DNA from: Acanthornis magna
Lineage: Eukaryota; Chordata; Aves; Passeriformes; Acanthizidae
Length of the DNA stretch: 64,000 nucleotides
Reading direction: 5' to 3'
Assembly (NCBI GenBank): GCA_036785705.1
Contig: JAWUZG010000028.1
Location: 1,860,001-1,924,000 of the forward strand
Shown here in pieces: positions 13,458 through 34,254 of this stretch. The notes under the pieces are model-generated. The model worked only from the letters and a program-made list of their open reading frames with translations, had not been told where the DNA came from and made no database searches. Every line of letters begins with the position of its first letter. Within the stretch, counting starts at the first letter, position 1. The position numbers were made by a program, and so were the translations under genes.

Positions 13458-16400
13458 CCTGGCACAGAGCTGCAGCATGTGCAGCCCTGAGGTAAAAGGC
13501 CACGATGTGCCCATGGCAGGGCAGGGAGGTCACACCGATGGCTTTGGTTCAGGTGTGCTCTGACTGTGAACCAGGAGAGTGCTCTGATCTGACAGCCCTG
13601 CTGGTGAGAACCAGGGCACAGGGGTCAGATCAGATTTCTCCTGGCTCACAGGTCTGTTTTGTGGCTGGAGGTTTGTTATTTAGCCACTTTGCTGAGGACA
13701 GGAGGACTGCACTAGGACACAGTGACTGTGTGCTAATGACACAGCTCCAGCGCAGCTGATCAATACACCCCTCCCAACCCACACACTCCCACACCCTTAA
13801 CGCCTGATGGGCTCCAGGTGAAAAGTTCAGATACTTCAGGTTTAAAACAGTTAAAAGTGTTTTTTTTGGTTTTTTTTTTTTCTAGAAACAGTGGCATCAC
13901 CAGCAGAGCCCACCAAAGATCCCCTAACAGTGTGAGCCAGGAATGGGAAAGCACCCAAACATGTTGGGTAGCCCAAAGATTAGCTGGGAAAACTCTCCTG
14001 TTGCCCTTCCAGGATTGCATCCTGCCAGTGCAGCTCTGATCTCCCACACCACTATGGAGAGTCTAAAAGCAAAAGTGCTGAGTGGAGACACATCTGTGTT
14101 TTCACCTTACTAGGGCATTTCATGGCCTCTGTCACTCAGCTGCCATGGGGACAGCTAAATACACCAAGCACAGCCTGACACCATCAGCTGGGCAGAAGAG
14201 CTCTCCTAAGGCCCCCAGAGAGCATCCCCCTGAATGGCAATTACTGCTTTTAGAAAGGGATTAGTGGGTAATGGTAGGAAAATGCCCACACAGGAGCTGG
14301 CAGATGCTGTTATGGAAAATTTTCCCCCTTGGTTTGCTTCAGTTCAGTTTCAGGGAGCCTTTGGGAGCAGGATGCTGTCATGATGCTGGAGTTCAGGCTT
14401 AGATAAGTGCTGAATCACAGCAAATGTTTCACTTAAAAGTGAACTTCATTCTAAATGTTACAGATGGGATTATTTTTTCTAAATTTTAGTCAGATATTAT
14501 GCACATTCTCTTATCAAATCACGTAATTCTAAATACTTAAATCTTTAAATTATGCAAATTTATTGTCTTTTTTTTTTGCTTTTTTCCCATCCTTTGTAGC
14601 TAAATGACCAGAAAACTTGGCTGCAAAACTCTCCATCACACATTTTCCCCCAGCCCCTGCATTAGGATTAAAGGTAAAACACTCAGCAAAGTTCAGCTGG
14701 GTCTGCAACCCAGTGGCAGGGAGGGATCATCCCATCAGGGTTCATAGGGTGCATCTCCAGAGGAGATGGCAGAAGAGATCCACCATGAACCACAGGAAGG
14801 GTCATTCTGGTATCCCAGGCATGTTCTTACATCTGTCTGTCTGCACTGCCTGAAAAAGACTTTCTTGCCAAAATAATCTCTTGTGTGTTACACAATTTTT
14901 GCTGAATAACCACCCCAAATTTCCTGTGTTTTCTTGGTGGGTAAAACAGTTCCCATCCCTAACACCTGTAAAAGGTCTTTGGGACAAGAACAGCATCAGA
15001 CTGAAAGGCCCTTGAGTCAGAGCTTTGTGATGATCAGCTGAAGCCTTTCAGAGCAAGAGAACCATTTGCCATTTCCCACAGATCAATGTTCCTTCAATCC
15101 CAAACTTCAAGGTCAGTTAAAATTTCCAAAACGTGCTTGACAGAAGTTGTGCAGTGCTCGTGAGCAGCCACCTCTCCAGAGCCCAGCTCGAGGGAAGAGT
15201 GTGTGGTAACCTTCAGCCTGTCTGGATGTCTGATTCCCTGCTTGGATCCTATTATCATCACTCACTGGGGACACCAGGTATGTCTGAAGGAAGCCAAGCC
15301 TTCCAGCTTGTCAGCTCTGAAATATTGCCTGAGGCTGCCCAGGCTCTGGTTATTCCTTATTCCGCGTGTGGGCTCAGGGTACCCGCAGCTCTCACCCTCT
15401 GCTGCGCAGATGGATTTATCCTTGGACTGCTGCCATTTGCAAAGAGGGGAGAGCTGTCTGCAGCACCAGACAGGAGCAGCCTTTGCCCTTATGAAACACA
15501 GCATTACCTGGAATTGCAGTGCCCCGAAAGGACAGAGGGTCCATTGCCCAGTGAGACCCAGCAGTGGGGCCAGCCCAGGCTGGCTGCTGCTCTGCAGCAG
15601 GACACGCCTCTCTAATTCCCCTCAAACTTGCTTTCTTTTGTCATCCATGTGTCACTCTCTGCCGATTTCCTCCCACAGAGCGTCTCTAAGGAAAGAGGGG
15701 CTGCTGTCAGATGGAAGCACCACCACCCACAGCCTCCCCCTAGGACAGCACCCACCCTCCTGGCAGAGGGGCAGCTGCTCCGGGATCCTCTGCCACAGCC
15801 CAATTCCTTGCAGGAATGCCCAGCACTGCAGCTCCTGGAACATATGTCTGCTCCACAGGATGCCTGGGAGCACGGGCTTGTCAGGACTTTGGAGCACCAT
15901 TCCAAACACAGCCAGCAGCAGGTCAGGGAGACGTGGGGACAGCATTCCTGGAGCGTGGCCAGCACAGAGCCGCTGGCTTTGGACACCCAGAAAGGATAAT
16001 AAGGGAGATAGACCCCAGCAGGGACACACCTGGCACCCTTGACCAGCAGCGTGGGGCCGTGCAGGACAGACACATGTGGCCACTGCTCTCTCAGGTGAGC
16101 ATTTGGTGGCAGCGAGGCCAGGGAAGGAGGGTGTGCCTGACCCAGGGAAGCATCGCCCCAAGCCCCAGCCCTGGGAGCGTGTCTGCTCTCCCACATCCAG
16201 GTACATGCCCCGGCTGTGGCCAGGAGATTTGGGTGCTACCACCCCCTCCACGCTGCTGTGGACTCAAGGAGAAGCAGCGTTTGGACACCTGAGGTCCATA
16301 TTTCCCTGCCTGGACCCTGCTTGCCCCATGGCCCAGGCTTCCCCAGGCTGCCCCGGCAGGAGGGGCTGCAAGAGGGTGAAATCCATTCTTTCTGCAGTTT

Positions 16401-17816
16401 GGAGGAACCCACTCAAGCTGAAGAGCGATCCCAGGTGGTGGTGGGAGGCTGTGGTGCACATCCAGGTGCCAAAAGTCAAGGCAGACCCAGGGAGAGGCTG
16501 CATTGCTCTGGGGACGGTCACAGGAGCGGTGCCTCTGCGGGGGTAGAGAGAGGGGGACTCCAGCCTGGGGTCTCTGGGAGAGCCACCAGGCTCAGGGACA
16601 CGGTGTGAGGGTGTCGCAGGGCTGTGACAGGACCACCAGGAGCAGGGGCTGCTCCTCCCTCAGCAAGGGATGCCAGGACAGCACTTCATTCCAGGTCCCA
16701 GGAAGAAAGTTGCATTGCCACGCAGTGAAGCAGAGCTCTTCCTCACGTATCTCAGCCGGGAAACTTTCCTTTTCTAAAGAAGTCTTAGGAAAAGGAAACC
16801 TTTTGTGTTCAGTGGTTGTTTCCCCTGTGAAACCACAACCCAAGGCTTTCGGCGCGTTCCGGCTCAGCCATCGCTCCATCTAGCGGGAATTTGTGTCCAA
16901 AGCTGTGACACACGAGGGGTGCGACACGGGCGAGGCTCCGGGACAGCGCTGCTGCTGGGACCGAAGGGAGGGAGGAGGGAGCAGCCACGCTCCGACCTCC
17001 TGCTCTGCCGCGGTACCCGCAGAGGGTCTGGGCAGGAGGGAGGATGCTCACCAGGGCTGGCAGAAACAAAGCAAGGATTCAGATCTGGGGACTCACGTGG
17101 CCCTGAATGGCACAAACCCCCCAGATCCAGGAGTGTGTGCTCCTGGTCCATCCTGGCGCAGGCAAACTGTGAACCTCGATGGGAATTTGAATGGAGAATT
17201 CTCCACCTTCCACGGCTCCATTCCACTCCTTCCCCCTCCTCCCATTTGGGGGATGCACCTCCCTACTTAACTTAATCCTTTATTTTTAAATTTCCTTTTA
17301 TTCTTGTTAAAAAATGTATTAGACTAGATCAGAAAGTAAGTTTTTAAGCCCAGAATCACAGGCTGCTCTATAACTCCCACCACCACACTGACAGTCAAAG
17401 ATCTGTTCAGCCACAGAACCAGAAAAAATTGCCTATTCCTCTAAAGATAAAAGAGAAAACCAGAAGGTACTGTGTGAGAAAGAGAGGGACACCAGAACAG
17501 GGTGTTACATTTTTAGCTAAACAAGGCTTATGCAATGTTCTCTGCAGGTGCTAATTTTTGTGCCTGTCCTCTCTCTCCAGGCCCTGACAGTCCCTATCCA
17601 CTGCTCATTGTTAGCAGAGATAACAGGCCCAAAAATACCGAGCTCTGAGTGAAAACAGGTGTCTACATTGAATGATGACCTTAAATATCCTCATGAAAAG
17701 TCAGTGACGTTCCTGCATATCTGTGAAGCTGCACAGGAGAAAGTCCCTGGAAAGCAAGTGGTGTTTGTTCTGCTGTTCTAGAATCCATTTCTTTCTCATG
17801 GAGTGTGGAGAGAACT

Positions 17817-17846
17817 GAGATGAGATGAGATGAGATGAGATGAGAT
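17817..17846 (+). repeat. (GAGAT)n microsatellite
   Basis: About six GAGAT units. Confidence 0.95.
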
Positions 17847-18137
17847 TAGCTTTTACCTGGCTTGGTACCATCACTGCAGTTTTAAATAGGATGGGCTGTT
17901 GCGGTTCATGACAGAGAAACACCTCAGACTGCCCAAATTCCCTTGGGGTGAGTAAACTGAGGATGAGGTGCCCGAGGGTGGATGGGCAGAGATGTCACTC
18001 CTGCTCACCAGTGGCAGCACCACACTTCATTTCTTCCCTGGAAATAAACCCCTGGAAACTGTAGCAGCATTAGGTTACGGACATAATTTTCCTCGTATTT
18101 AAAAGAGGAAAAATCAAACATCCTCACTTGCATCAGC

Positions 18138-24309
<6,172 letters not shown>

Positions 24310-24694
24310 GGGCAAAGAAAAGTTGGGCATGACCTGGCAATGTGCACTGGCAGCCCAGAAAGTCAACATATCCTGGGCTGCATCACAAGCAGCGCAGGCT
24401 GCAGGTTGAGGGAGGGGATTGTCCCTCTCTGCTCTGTCCTTGGGAGACCCCACCGGCAGTGCTGCCTCCAGCTCTGGGGCTCCCAGCACGAGGAACACCT
24501 GGACCTGTTAGGGCTCTGCTGTGAAGAGGTAAAGAAACTCCTCATGCTGAGGGCAGTGAGGCACTGGAACAAGCTGCCCAGAGAAGCTGTGGATGCCCCA
24601 TCCCTGGGAGCGTAAAAGACCAGGTTGGATGGGGGTTTGGAGCAACCTGGCCCCTTCCAACTCAACCCATTCAGATTCTAAAATTCTGTGATTT
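24310..24694 (+). mobile_element. CR1 LINE fragment, internally deleted
   Basis: It runs from a CATGACCTGGCAATGTG block typical of CR1, through GGGAGGGGATTGTCCCTCTC and CTGGAACAAGCTGCCCAGAG, to an end reading CCCCTTCCAACTCAACCCAT and ATTCTGTGATT. The middle of the usual 3' region is missing. It resembles a different CR1 subfamily from the copies at 18,138 and 55,738. Confidence 0.8.
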
Positions 24695-27600
24695 GCAAAA
24701 CCCTTAGTTTTCAATTTCTTATTTAAAAACATGTTTCTATACTTGTGGCTGATGAGAAAAGCTCGAAAATATGCTTAAAGCTTAAGCCCTCCAAATTTAG
24801 ATGGCAAATATATATTTTAAGTGTCCTAAATCTCAAATCACTCTGGACTCCAGGCTCTCTGGGATGGCAATAGCAAGTGCTGGTGCTCACATCGCTCAAG
24901 TGAGCCATACAATTCCAGAGGCCCTTGCACAGACAACCCCTCCTCTCTGATGCTGTCAGATCAACAAAGAGGACTAAGGGTCCAGAGGAACTTTCTCCAT
25001 CACTAAGGTCATGGGTTTGTGCTCAAGAGCTATGGCAGTTAAACATGAGAGACAAGGATGTCTGTTTGGGAGACTCAGCATACAAATGGCTCAACAGCTA
25101 AATATGCAGCATTAGAAAAATGTTTAATGCTCATTAGCCTTAAATAAATATATTCTTACAGGAGAGACACTTGTGTTGAGCAATCATCACAAAGTTGCTG
25201 TGATGATGGACATATAAACAGTAAATCTGTTACAAATCTGTCTGTAAAGGGCTTGCTTCTCACCAGCTTTCAATTCACTCCAAAAGTGATGCAGGAGGTG
25301 AACATCGGGAACACAGTGTTCTGCCAGGCTGCACACCCAGAAAAACCAACAAACAAAACAAATCAGCATTAGAAGGCTCATACAGCCATCCTAGAGCAAT
25401 TCCATTACAAAATCCACTCCCTCCAAGCACTTTCTCCATGATGTCCAACCCTCTTGATGTCACTGCTGCCTTTAACAGAGTGTTTGGTCACACTTGTGGG
25501 TGAGCAGCACCAAGCCAGACACAACGAGCACAGCTGGGAGGAGAGGTGAGGTGTAGGCAACAGATGTGCTGCAATTCCCATCCTCATTCCAGAAGGGAGC
25601 ATCCTTACCCTTGCCAGGACCACAAAACACAAATGATCCTGTTTTCCCTGTCAGAAGCCACACAACCCTGAGACTGCAGCCCAGTTTGCTGGGAAAGCAG
25701 CACTCCGGTGGACTCTGTGACACTCTCTTGCCTCTGCCTACTGTCACCTGTTTATAAAAGGATCCATCAGTGCCTCTTTGTGCAGGAGGAGCTGCAAGTA
25801 ATGATTATGGTGGAAACCTCTGCCACCCGTGTGTCAGCTGGTACTTTATTCCTCACAGCAGCTGCAGCTAAGGGGGAATGGAGATGTCATTTTCAGGCAC
25901 CAGGAAAGTGTTTGGAAAAGGAACAGGTGGCAAACAGTCAGGACTTGCAGAACAGCACACAGCAACAGGCCACACTGATAAGGCTGTATTTCCTCCTTCC
26001 TTTCTTCAATATTTTCTTCTATGCAGACACAATAACTGGCACTGTCACACACACTCACTGTCACATTAAAGCATTTGCATGTTCTGTGTGTTTTACAGAC
26101 AGAAGTGAGGCAGATGTTGGTCTTTTCTAAGTTACCAGGATGAGTTTTTATCCTTGCTGAAACCGGGACTGGCAGAGCACGGAATTGCAAGAGAAGTCAG
26201 CAACGAAATCAGAGGTGTGGGTTTGTGCATTTGCAGCCACAAAACACACATTTTGGAAGAAAATTGCCATGATGGGTAAAAATTAATCAGGAGTAGTGAG
26301 TGGAATCAATGCAGGAGGCTGGGACAGGTGGCTCTGGCTCTGTCTGGAACCTGGGTGACCCCAGCTCTGGTGCTTCAGGTGTGGCTGTGAGTTTGATAAT
26401 ACCAGAGATCAGTACAGCTACTCCCATGCTTCATGTTAAACATGTATTTTCATTCCCCAGGGAAAATCCATTACCTGGACTTTCTCCACTGGATTCAGTA
26501 GGTAAAGGGCATAACCCAAAGACAGCAACTCAGTTTTTGCTGATGTATTAAATTTTCTCCATATGGCACAAAGGGGTATTATTGCTTTCCTAAAAATCCA
26601 GGGAGCTGCACTCACCACAGCAAAGCAAACCAAACTTTCGGCAGAAAGAAGTAAAGCAAAGCAGCACTGGCTGCAACAGCTCCTTCAACCTCCTTTGTCA
26701 TTTCCAAATTCGAAGTGCAGAGAAGCCCAGGAATCATGATTTTTCTGCTATGAAATATGATCCAGTGCCAGCTGGTGTTTGCTATGGCCATTTCTCAAAG
26801 AAGAAACAGATTTAAATCTTTATAGATAGAAAAAGAGCTTTTTCTGCCTTTATATTTCCCATGCTGAGCTTAAAAATTTTATGGGATGGTGCTATCAAGC
26901 CTGTAAATTTCCTGACAGTCCTTTGAAGGATATACCTCTCTTTATACTTCTGCCCCTCTTTTTTCTTATCCCTTAGAGGATGCTTATGCTTAGGACAGAA
27001 ATTTCACCTGTGCTCGGTAAGGGCTCCATGGCTGTTTGCAGGTTGTGTGTGGAGGGAGAGTGATGAATTCCTGGAGGTCTGTGTAACTGAAGGTTAAACA
27101 ATTAATAACATCAGTTAGATCACCTGAATAAATGACAGAACTACCCTGAAGTGTGGCACGATGTGCTCGTGATGTCGTTAAGAGGAGGTACAAGGAGGTG
27201 GTAAGTTAGCACTTATGCCCAGTGTGGTGCTTGAGGAAAAAAAAATCTTCAAAGTTTCTCTCCTTGTTTGTTCAGAGTTTGGATAAACTGCAAGACTTCT
27301 GCAGGGTTTCAGCAGTTATGAAGTATTGCTGTTGCAGAACTGGAAATGAAAATTCCCATTTCAGTTTCCCCACACTGAGGACATTATTATAGTGGTTTTG
27401 TTTCAGTTTTGTTTTCTCAATTAGTTTCATATCAGTTACTTTATTATTTGATACTTTAATAATTCATTTTGCCCTCCTAGTCAAAAAGCCCCAAACTAGT
27501 TTCATTCAAATTGAATTTCTTGCAATATACTTCAATTTAAATGGAATAATTTACTAATTTGTCAGCACCCAGAGGCTCCTAGGCTTACAAAATCTCACAC

Positions 27601-30600
27601 ACACCCCATTTTTTGGGCAGGGTACATTTTATTTCATTGCTCGGAGGCACTAACTTGAAGTTTCCACTCTTGCTTGCCATTATCCTTGCATCTCTTTCAA
27701 AGCAAGCAAGACCACTGCTCCATGGGATGCTCAGCTCTTCCAGCTGCAGGCTGAGGCCCAGTGACTCAGTTCTTGGGAGCCATCCCATCCCAGCCCATCC
27801 CATCCCATCCCCTGCATTCCCTGGCTCTGGAGCTCAACATTTCGTTTAGCTCTTACAGCTTTTTTGGTTCTCAGAAAGCCCCCGTGTCTCACATCCACGT
27901 GAGAGCTCTGTGGATGGTTTGTCATTGAAAATGATCCACAGAGAGAGGCACAGCAGGTTTTGTTCTCTCGATGTATTGCCCACGAGTGACTGATGCTCCC
28001 AGGGCTTCACACAACCCCCGGCTCGCCCTGTGCTGAGAGGGATGATGTCACTTAATCAGATGATGTCACCAGATAAAACAGAGGAGTTTCCAATCCCATA
28101 ACCTTTCTTCCAGGTGCACACATAACTCTGAGCTTGGCCACTTGATCACCTCTTCTAGGAAGATATTCTAGGAAGATTTTTCTCTCTCCTTGTAAAGCAT
28201 TTTACAAACATTCTTTTCTTCTACCTACCAAGATCAAGGGAGATACCTCTTTAATAATTAGACTTTATTATATTATCTGTTCCATGGAAGCAGAAATGCA
28301 ATTCACAATAAAAAACTTCTTGGATAAGAGAGGAAATGAAGCTGTATCAGTCACCATGGACAGAGAAGAAAAGGCTCTGTAAAATCAACAGGTTGAGATA
28401 TTCACTGCAAAGAAACTCTGGAGGATCTGCTTGTGAGCAAACTGCTCGATTTCTGTTCCAGAGCCATGCCATGACCCCATGCTCACGTGAGGAACAGACA
28501 AGTTGAAGAGCACAGATGGAAATGAGAGCTGCTGCTCATGCTGCAGACAGCAGCCTGGACAGGTTAGAGATTGTTCAGAGGCCAATGACACAAAATATAT
28601 TGCTTTTAACACCCTAAGTAGTCCTTTTAATATTCTGGATAGCTTTCACACCCTGCTGGGTGCTCTGTCACAACGCTGGTGGCATTGGGAAGGCCAGATA
28701 AAGCAGTCTACAGCCCAACAGCAGCTACAAAGTCTGGAAAGTTAAATTAGTGGCCACTGCAGCCTTCTCTAGGCAGAGGGAAAAGGAGCCAGAGGCAAAA
28801 GCAGTATGAAATGAGAGTACAAAGCACTGGACTAACCAACACACTCATAGCATGAGAAGCAAGGCGCTGGTTTTGGCAGGGAGGTGCGAGTGTCACTCAG
28901 TCCAGGTAGAGCTACATGGGTTTGCTGTGTTTGAAACTCTGCTGGAGATGATTTAAATATTTGTTGGACCACAGCTCCTCTGAGTTCTGCCCTTAGGTGA
29001 TGATAGCTGTAACTGTCCAGCCCCTCAAGGATGCTGGAAGAGGAAGGATATGCCTGGGTTTGATTCCTCCCTTTTTCTTCCAGTTCGTTTCAGTCACATC
29101 TGCGGAGTCTCTCCACAAAACTGCCTTTGTCTGCAGTATGTGTGCAGCTGCAGCACCATCCAGGTTGGAACGCTGGTGAGCCACCACCGAAGGGCTCTGT
29201 GGATGCGCTTTCCCCAGGTGAGCAGCAGAACGTCACTGCAGACAGAACGGAGCTGGTTTGTGTCACATCTGTCAGGCCTTGGTGCTCCCAGCCCAGACAG
29301 AGCTTGGGAACTTTTTAACCCCTCCCGACTCATCTGCAATTCTGATTTTTCCGAGCTGGCCTGGTGGCTCCAGTCTGCCTCTCTCCATGCTGGGCTGGAA
29401 GGCACAATGGTCACATGAAAAATCACACTCTTCTCTCCCTTTCTCCTTCAAAAATATTTCATTGCTTGAACAGAACACAGACAATTCTGAGCTGCTTTAA
29501 AGCGCACACCTTTTTTCAGTGGGTTCCTCTGGGAAAGGCTGGCTTTGCCTGCTCCTATCACAGAGCTCCTCTTCCTTCCCTCTGCTCCAGCCCGGCCTCT
29601 GGAATGCTGATGGCCTCCAATTCTTTTGGACCCCAGGGGTTAACTCAAATGTAGCTCAAATACATATTTTCTTCTGACAAAGACAGTTCTCTATCTTGTG
29701 TTACAAAGTCCCTTTTAACTGCAGGAAAGGACCGTATGACATAGTTATTGTCAATAAAAAGCTGTGAGTTTATCAAGTTTAAATATCAAGTCCCAAAAGC
29801 CATGAAAATGCTGAGGATGTATAGTTGCTTATTAAGATATCTGCAGTATCTGTAAGGACAAAATTCCTCACTAGAAAGGACTGTTCACAACACTCCAAAT
29901 GAAATGGAATTAAGTGAGGATCAGTTGTACAAAGACACAAAAAGCAGGGAGGGAAACTTGGTTCATCTTTTTGATGTAGCAGCCTCATGTAAAAGTCCTT
30001 TAGTTGGCATACTTATAAAATTTGGCCTCTTCAGCTTAAAATACTTCTTTTTTTCTTTTTTATGTAGCTTGCTACAAGGAAACACCCTAGACAGACCCAC
30101 TCAAAGGTGTGTCTGATCTGGCGTGCTCCCTATTACTGATGCTTCCTGCCTCACAGACACAGCCTGGTCTCTTTCTGACAAAACACTGCTCGAGGATCAG
30201 AGAAATTTACCCTCTTGGTAAAGGTGGGAGTATTTTCCCAAGCATCCCTCACTCTTCACACTTGTCTGCATACATACTATGAAGGTTAAAATTCCCTTGG
30301 CAGAGCTCATCTCCTGAGGGCTCAGTCCTCCAGGGAAAGCGCCTGTATCCCACTGAGGAAGCTCCTCAAGCATGTCTGTCCCTTGGGAGGAGTCTGGGCT
30401 TCCTGGGAGGAAGGTAAAAGCCAGACTGTGCTTGGGAGTGCGTGGGGATGAAATGAGCATCATCAGCCACTTGTGGAACAATGGATTTTCTCACTAAATA
30501 CAGTGATTTATTTTCTCGAGGGTAGCAAAAGAGAGAAACAAAATGCCCACAGAGGTTGTGGCATCTCCATCCTTCGAGATACTGAACACTTAAACCCCAG

Positions 30601-33049
30601 AGGTCTACTCCAGATGTATTTTTGCAAATCTCTTCCACAATTCTACTTGAGGAATCTTGACTCTCAGCAAAGAAAGCTTCACAGTAACAAGTGGAGCCCC
30701 ATCTCAACTTTAAACATATCCCTAACCAATGGAATGTCTTTCCTATTAGACATGTTCTATATTTACCTTTGAATAAATATTTTATCAGGACAGGCTTCCT
30801 ACAAAGAACACAACTTTTTTATGGACCTTTTGTTTCTGTAAGTAACTAAATGACAACATGAAAAGATACTTCTTTTTCCCCTGAACACAGAGGACAGGAT
30901 CAATTGGACACTTAAAGTATCATGACCTTCCACTAACAGAAAAGCAAGTTGGTAACAGCAATGCTGTATCAGAGTACTCCATCAAACCCTTTCTCTACCA
31001 CTAATCACACACACTGTAACATCTGTGCAAGCCAGTTGGCTCTGGACAGCTCCTGTGGTTCTTGAAAGACTATTTCTTGGCAGGTTGTGTTTTTCACTCT
31101 AATTGAAAGGTTAATCAAATCAGTCATACTTGTATGCAGGCTAAATAAACACACTGTCTTCACTGATGATGAAACAGATGCATTACCACTCATGTTCCCC
31201 ATGGGGTTCATTTGTTCCATGATCACATTTGGTTTTCTTCAAGCTTCTCTATGCGCTGTCTGACAGCATTTTGGATAGTTTTTGTAAGGAAATTTACCTT
31301 GCAGATGCTACTGCACTCACATCTTAACACTTTTTGGCAAAGTTATTACATATCCTCAACATTGCTTCATTGTGGAAAATGTGGAGGAAACCAATCCTAA
31401 AAAAAGGTTGGAAACTCCTAGTGAGCATAAGTGCATGATGGAGTGAAGCAGTCTGAAACTGCCAACACATCCAAAGCTGGTTTGTCTCTGCCTCTCCCTC
31501 GGTGCAGGGTCTCACCTTGCACCAATCTGTTGCAGCAGGTCTCTTCAGCTTCTAGGACCCAGTCCTGCAAGGTCATGAGCCTTGAGCTTGACTTTGTGCA
31601 CAACTGAGCTGACTCCTGACACGTGAGTGTCTCTCTGGAAGCAGCAGTGACATTTGGTAGGACAACACATTGTTGGGAAGGCAGTGGAAGAGTGGCTGAA
31701 TGCATGACAGGTACAAACTATGCATTCAAGTTACGTTTTGTGTACCACAACACTGCCAAGCATTCAAAAGCTGCAAGAGCTGATAATTGTTTTAAAAGGC
31801 ACCCAAAAATCTTCCTGCAATTTGGTAACTAGTAAAGTGAAGAAAATCTCAAGCCATACAAAGATTAACACAGATTTAGATAATTTCAACATTACATTCC
31901 TAAGTGGGGAAAAAAGATGCATTTGTTTCTCCATAATAAAAAATAATAAATTAAAAACAGTAATAAAAAACAGTATTCATGCAATGCATGATGACATTTT
32001 TTAGGGTGGGAATAACTTCATTTATTTTCTGTGTTATAAAAGATTTAGATAACTAAACCACTTTGCTGAACTGTTCAGAGATGTGTCTCTGCAGGGCTCT
32101 TAAGTCAGGTTTCAGAGATGTTCTCTCCCTCCACTGATAGGGAGACCAGACTCACCAGGATCACACATCTGAACAATTTAAGTCATTTGCAAAACAACTC
32201 ATCAACCAAAAGTTAACTCCCACTGCAGTCCCTCCTTTTAAAAAATATTTTTAAAAGTTAAAGCATAAAATCATGTTATGAATTTTCAGCTTTAGGTCTC
32301 CACATTACAGACTTTTCCTTCATCTGTCTTGTAATGAAATGGAAACTGCACTTCGGAGAGCTGAACCTCACATTAAGAAAAAACACAGAATTCTGACATA
32401 ACAAATAAATGGCATTTGTCAAAAAGTACCATTTCTTCCCATCCTGTACCACATCTTTTTAACCTTTGATTCACTTCAAACCACCACTTTGATAAGTGCA
32501 TCATTCTCATTTATTCCATGTTGTCACCAAAAGTCACAGTGGTAGAAATTTTACCATTCCTGTGATCCTCACCTAGCCCCTTACTGATCCCAAAAGAAAA
32601 GCTGAACACAGGAGCAGGTCAGGACACAGCTGAGGAAGCAGAGCCAGCAGGAACAGGCACAAGGCACACACTGACCTCTGTGGGACCTCACTCATCTGAC
32701 ATTTACTGCCATTGTGCTCTTACAGTAGGAATTTGTCATTCACTCAAGCACTTTGCTCAATTGAGGCACTGGGAGAAAGGCATCAGAATCAGTAAATCCA
32801 AGCACCAGCTGGATTTACATTTTAAGCCACAACACAAAAGAGAGATTTGAAATTAGGAATTTCCCTGATGGGGAAGCGCAGATACTCACTTGCCTGTACA
32901 GCATCAGAGTTCAATGTCTTGCTGATCGGAAGAAAATAAATGCTTTTGGGATCACTTTTTTATCTACTGAAATCTAAACTGATAAAAATGGTCAAATCAG
33001 ATTATTAGAACTGTGTGTGTTTTAGGAAATACAACTGAATATAGATTCG
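24695..33049. other. No supported gene between the CR1 fragment and PAXIP1
   Basis: No recognisable exon. Two short minus-strand stretches at about 31,222-31,305 and 32,053-32,140 look faintly coding but could not be assigned. Confidence 0.5.
27778..27815 (+). repeat. Short (CCCAT)n repeat
   Basis: Imperfect CCCAT/CCCAG units over about 35 bases. Confidence 0.85.
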
Positions 33050-34254
33050 GGAAACTTTTTTTAATATTTATTTAGTAAAACTCACTATACAAACAAAAAG
33101 TTATCACAACAGTGTAATATGCAGGGTTATAGTTTTTCCTTCCTTCAAGCTGCTTTTCTGCTTCAATAAAAACACATATATACATTTACAACGATTTCCC
33201 TTTAAACCACTGGGATTCATATATTAAAACATACCTGGTAAAATAAGCTTAAAATAATGTCACATTGCTTGGAAAAAGATTTGAGTAATTTACTCTTACC
33301 AGAGTGCCACTGTTGCACAGTATTCAAAAAAATGAACGACCACTAAAATATAGAGTAAAACATTTAAAAGTACATTTATTTCAAATGTGGGCAAAATATC
33401 AATATAAAAGAAAATAGAGTATAAGAAATAAAAATAAAGTACAAAACATTTTCATCTTCAACATCCATAATTTAATAGATAGCAAGCCCTTTTATTTTTA
33501 CATCCAAATTACACTTTTGGCTGAAGTACCATAATTTATTTTAAAATGCTTAAAAATGGGCTCATCATGATACCTAAAGTGGGCTCTTTTAAAATGGTAG
33601 TATAATACAAAACATAGTAAATTATGTTTCAGCATAATAAAATTACACATCCTAAAAAAGATGCAGTTTATTTTTGCTTTCCTGCTTTAAACTGCTCATC
33701 ATCTCTAGGAAAACAGCTGGAAAACAGCATCCACAGGAAGTTCTAGTTGCTTTGTACAATGGCTGAACAGCTAGATATAATGCTCCAAGGATTCCGGAGC
33801 AGTAAGGCATTTTACTATCCATCAAGTAAATTTATATGTAAGTTTGTTAAGAAAGAACAACTATAAGAAATTACTGCAAAATACAAGTTCTACGAAAAAA
33901 CTAAAAGACACAGAGGCCTTACTGGTCCTTCCACTTCATTTATCAAACAGGGTCTATAACCTTCAGTAAAAAGACACTTTCCTCATCTGAAAGTAATTCG
34001 TGACAAATATTTTCCTTAGTGACAAGTTTTTTTCCCATTGCCTAATATTCTACTAATTTATTTTACTATTTACTAATATTTACTACTACTTTGTGACTAC
34101 CTTACCTCCCACCTTCCCTAAAGTATTTCCCAACAAAAAGTAATTGCATGTTGAATTTCAGCTAGGTTTTTGGATATTAAACTACCCTCCTACCAAGTAA
34201 ATATTAAATATGCTAAAAATTTACCATTAATTAGTTTCTAATTAAGAAAAACTT
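33050..34254 (-). other. PAXIP1: Probable PAXIP1 3' UTR
   Basis: This A+T-rich stretch follows the stop codon and has no supported coding frame. It contains several AATAAA hexamers on the minus strand. I set the far end just past the last of a group of them, at about 33,070. The true cleavage site cannot be decided from sequence; a shorter UTR is possible. Confidence 0.5.
33067..33072 (-). promoter_or_regulatory. Candidate polyadenylation signal AATAAA
   Basis: A minus-strand AATAAA about 1.2 kb past the PAXIP1 stop. Other copies occur upstream, around 33,375, 33,490 and 33,670, so this is one of several possible signals. Confidence 0.35.

Larger units (their letters stand above)
12958..18137. 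other. No supported gene; G+C rises to the right
   Basis: From about 15,100 the sequence becomes richer in G+C and open frames lengthen (up to 279 codons at 15,203-16,042 plus), with overlapping frames of similar length on the other strand. This is what base composition alone produces, and none resembles a known protein. A small CpG-rich patch lies at about 16,850-17,060. Confidence 0.55.

Noticed and set aside
15203..16251. Open frames of 279 (plus), 194 and 199 codons (minus)
   Set aside because: They overlap on both strands in G+C-rich DNA, show no family resemblance and have no clear splice or promoter context.
25878..26069. VFGKGTGG in a plus-strand frame, recalling a DPP6-family motif
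   Set aside because: Only four residues agree and the surrounding frame has no further match.
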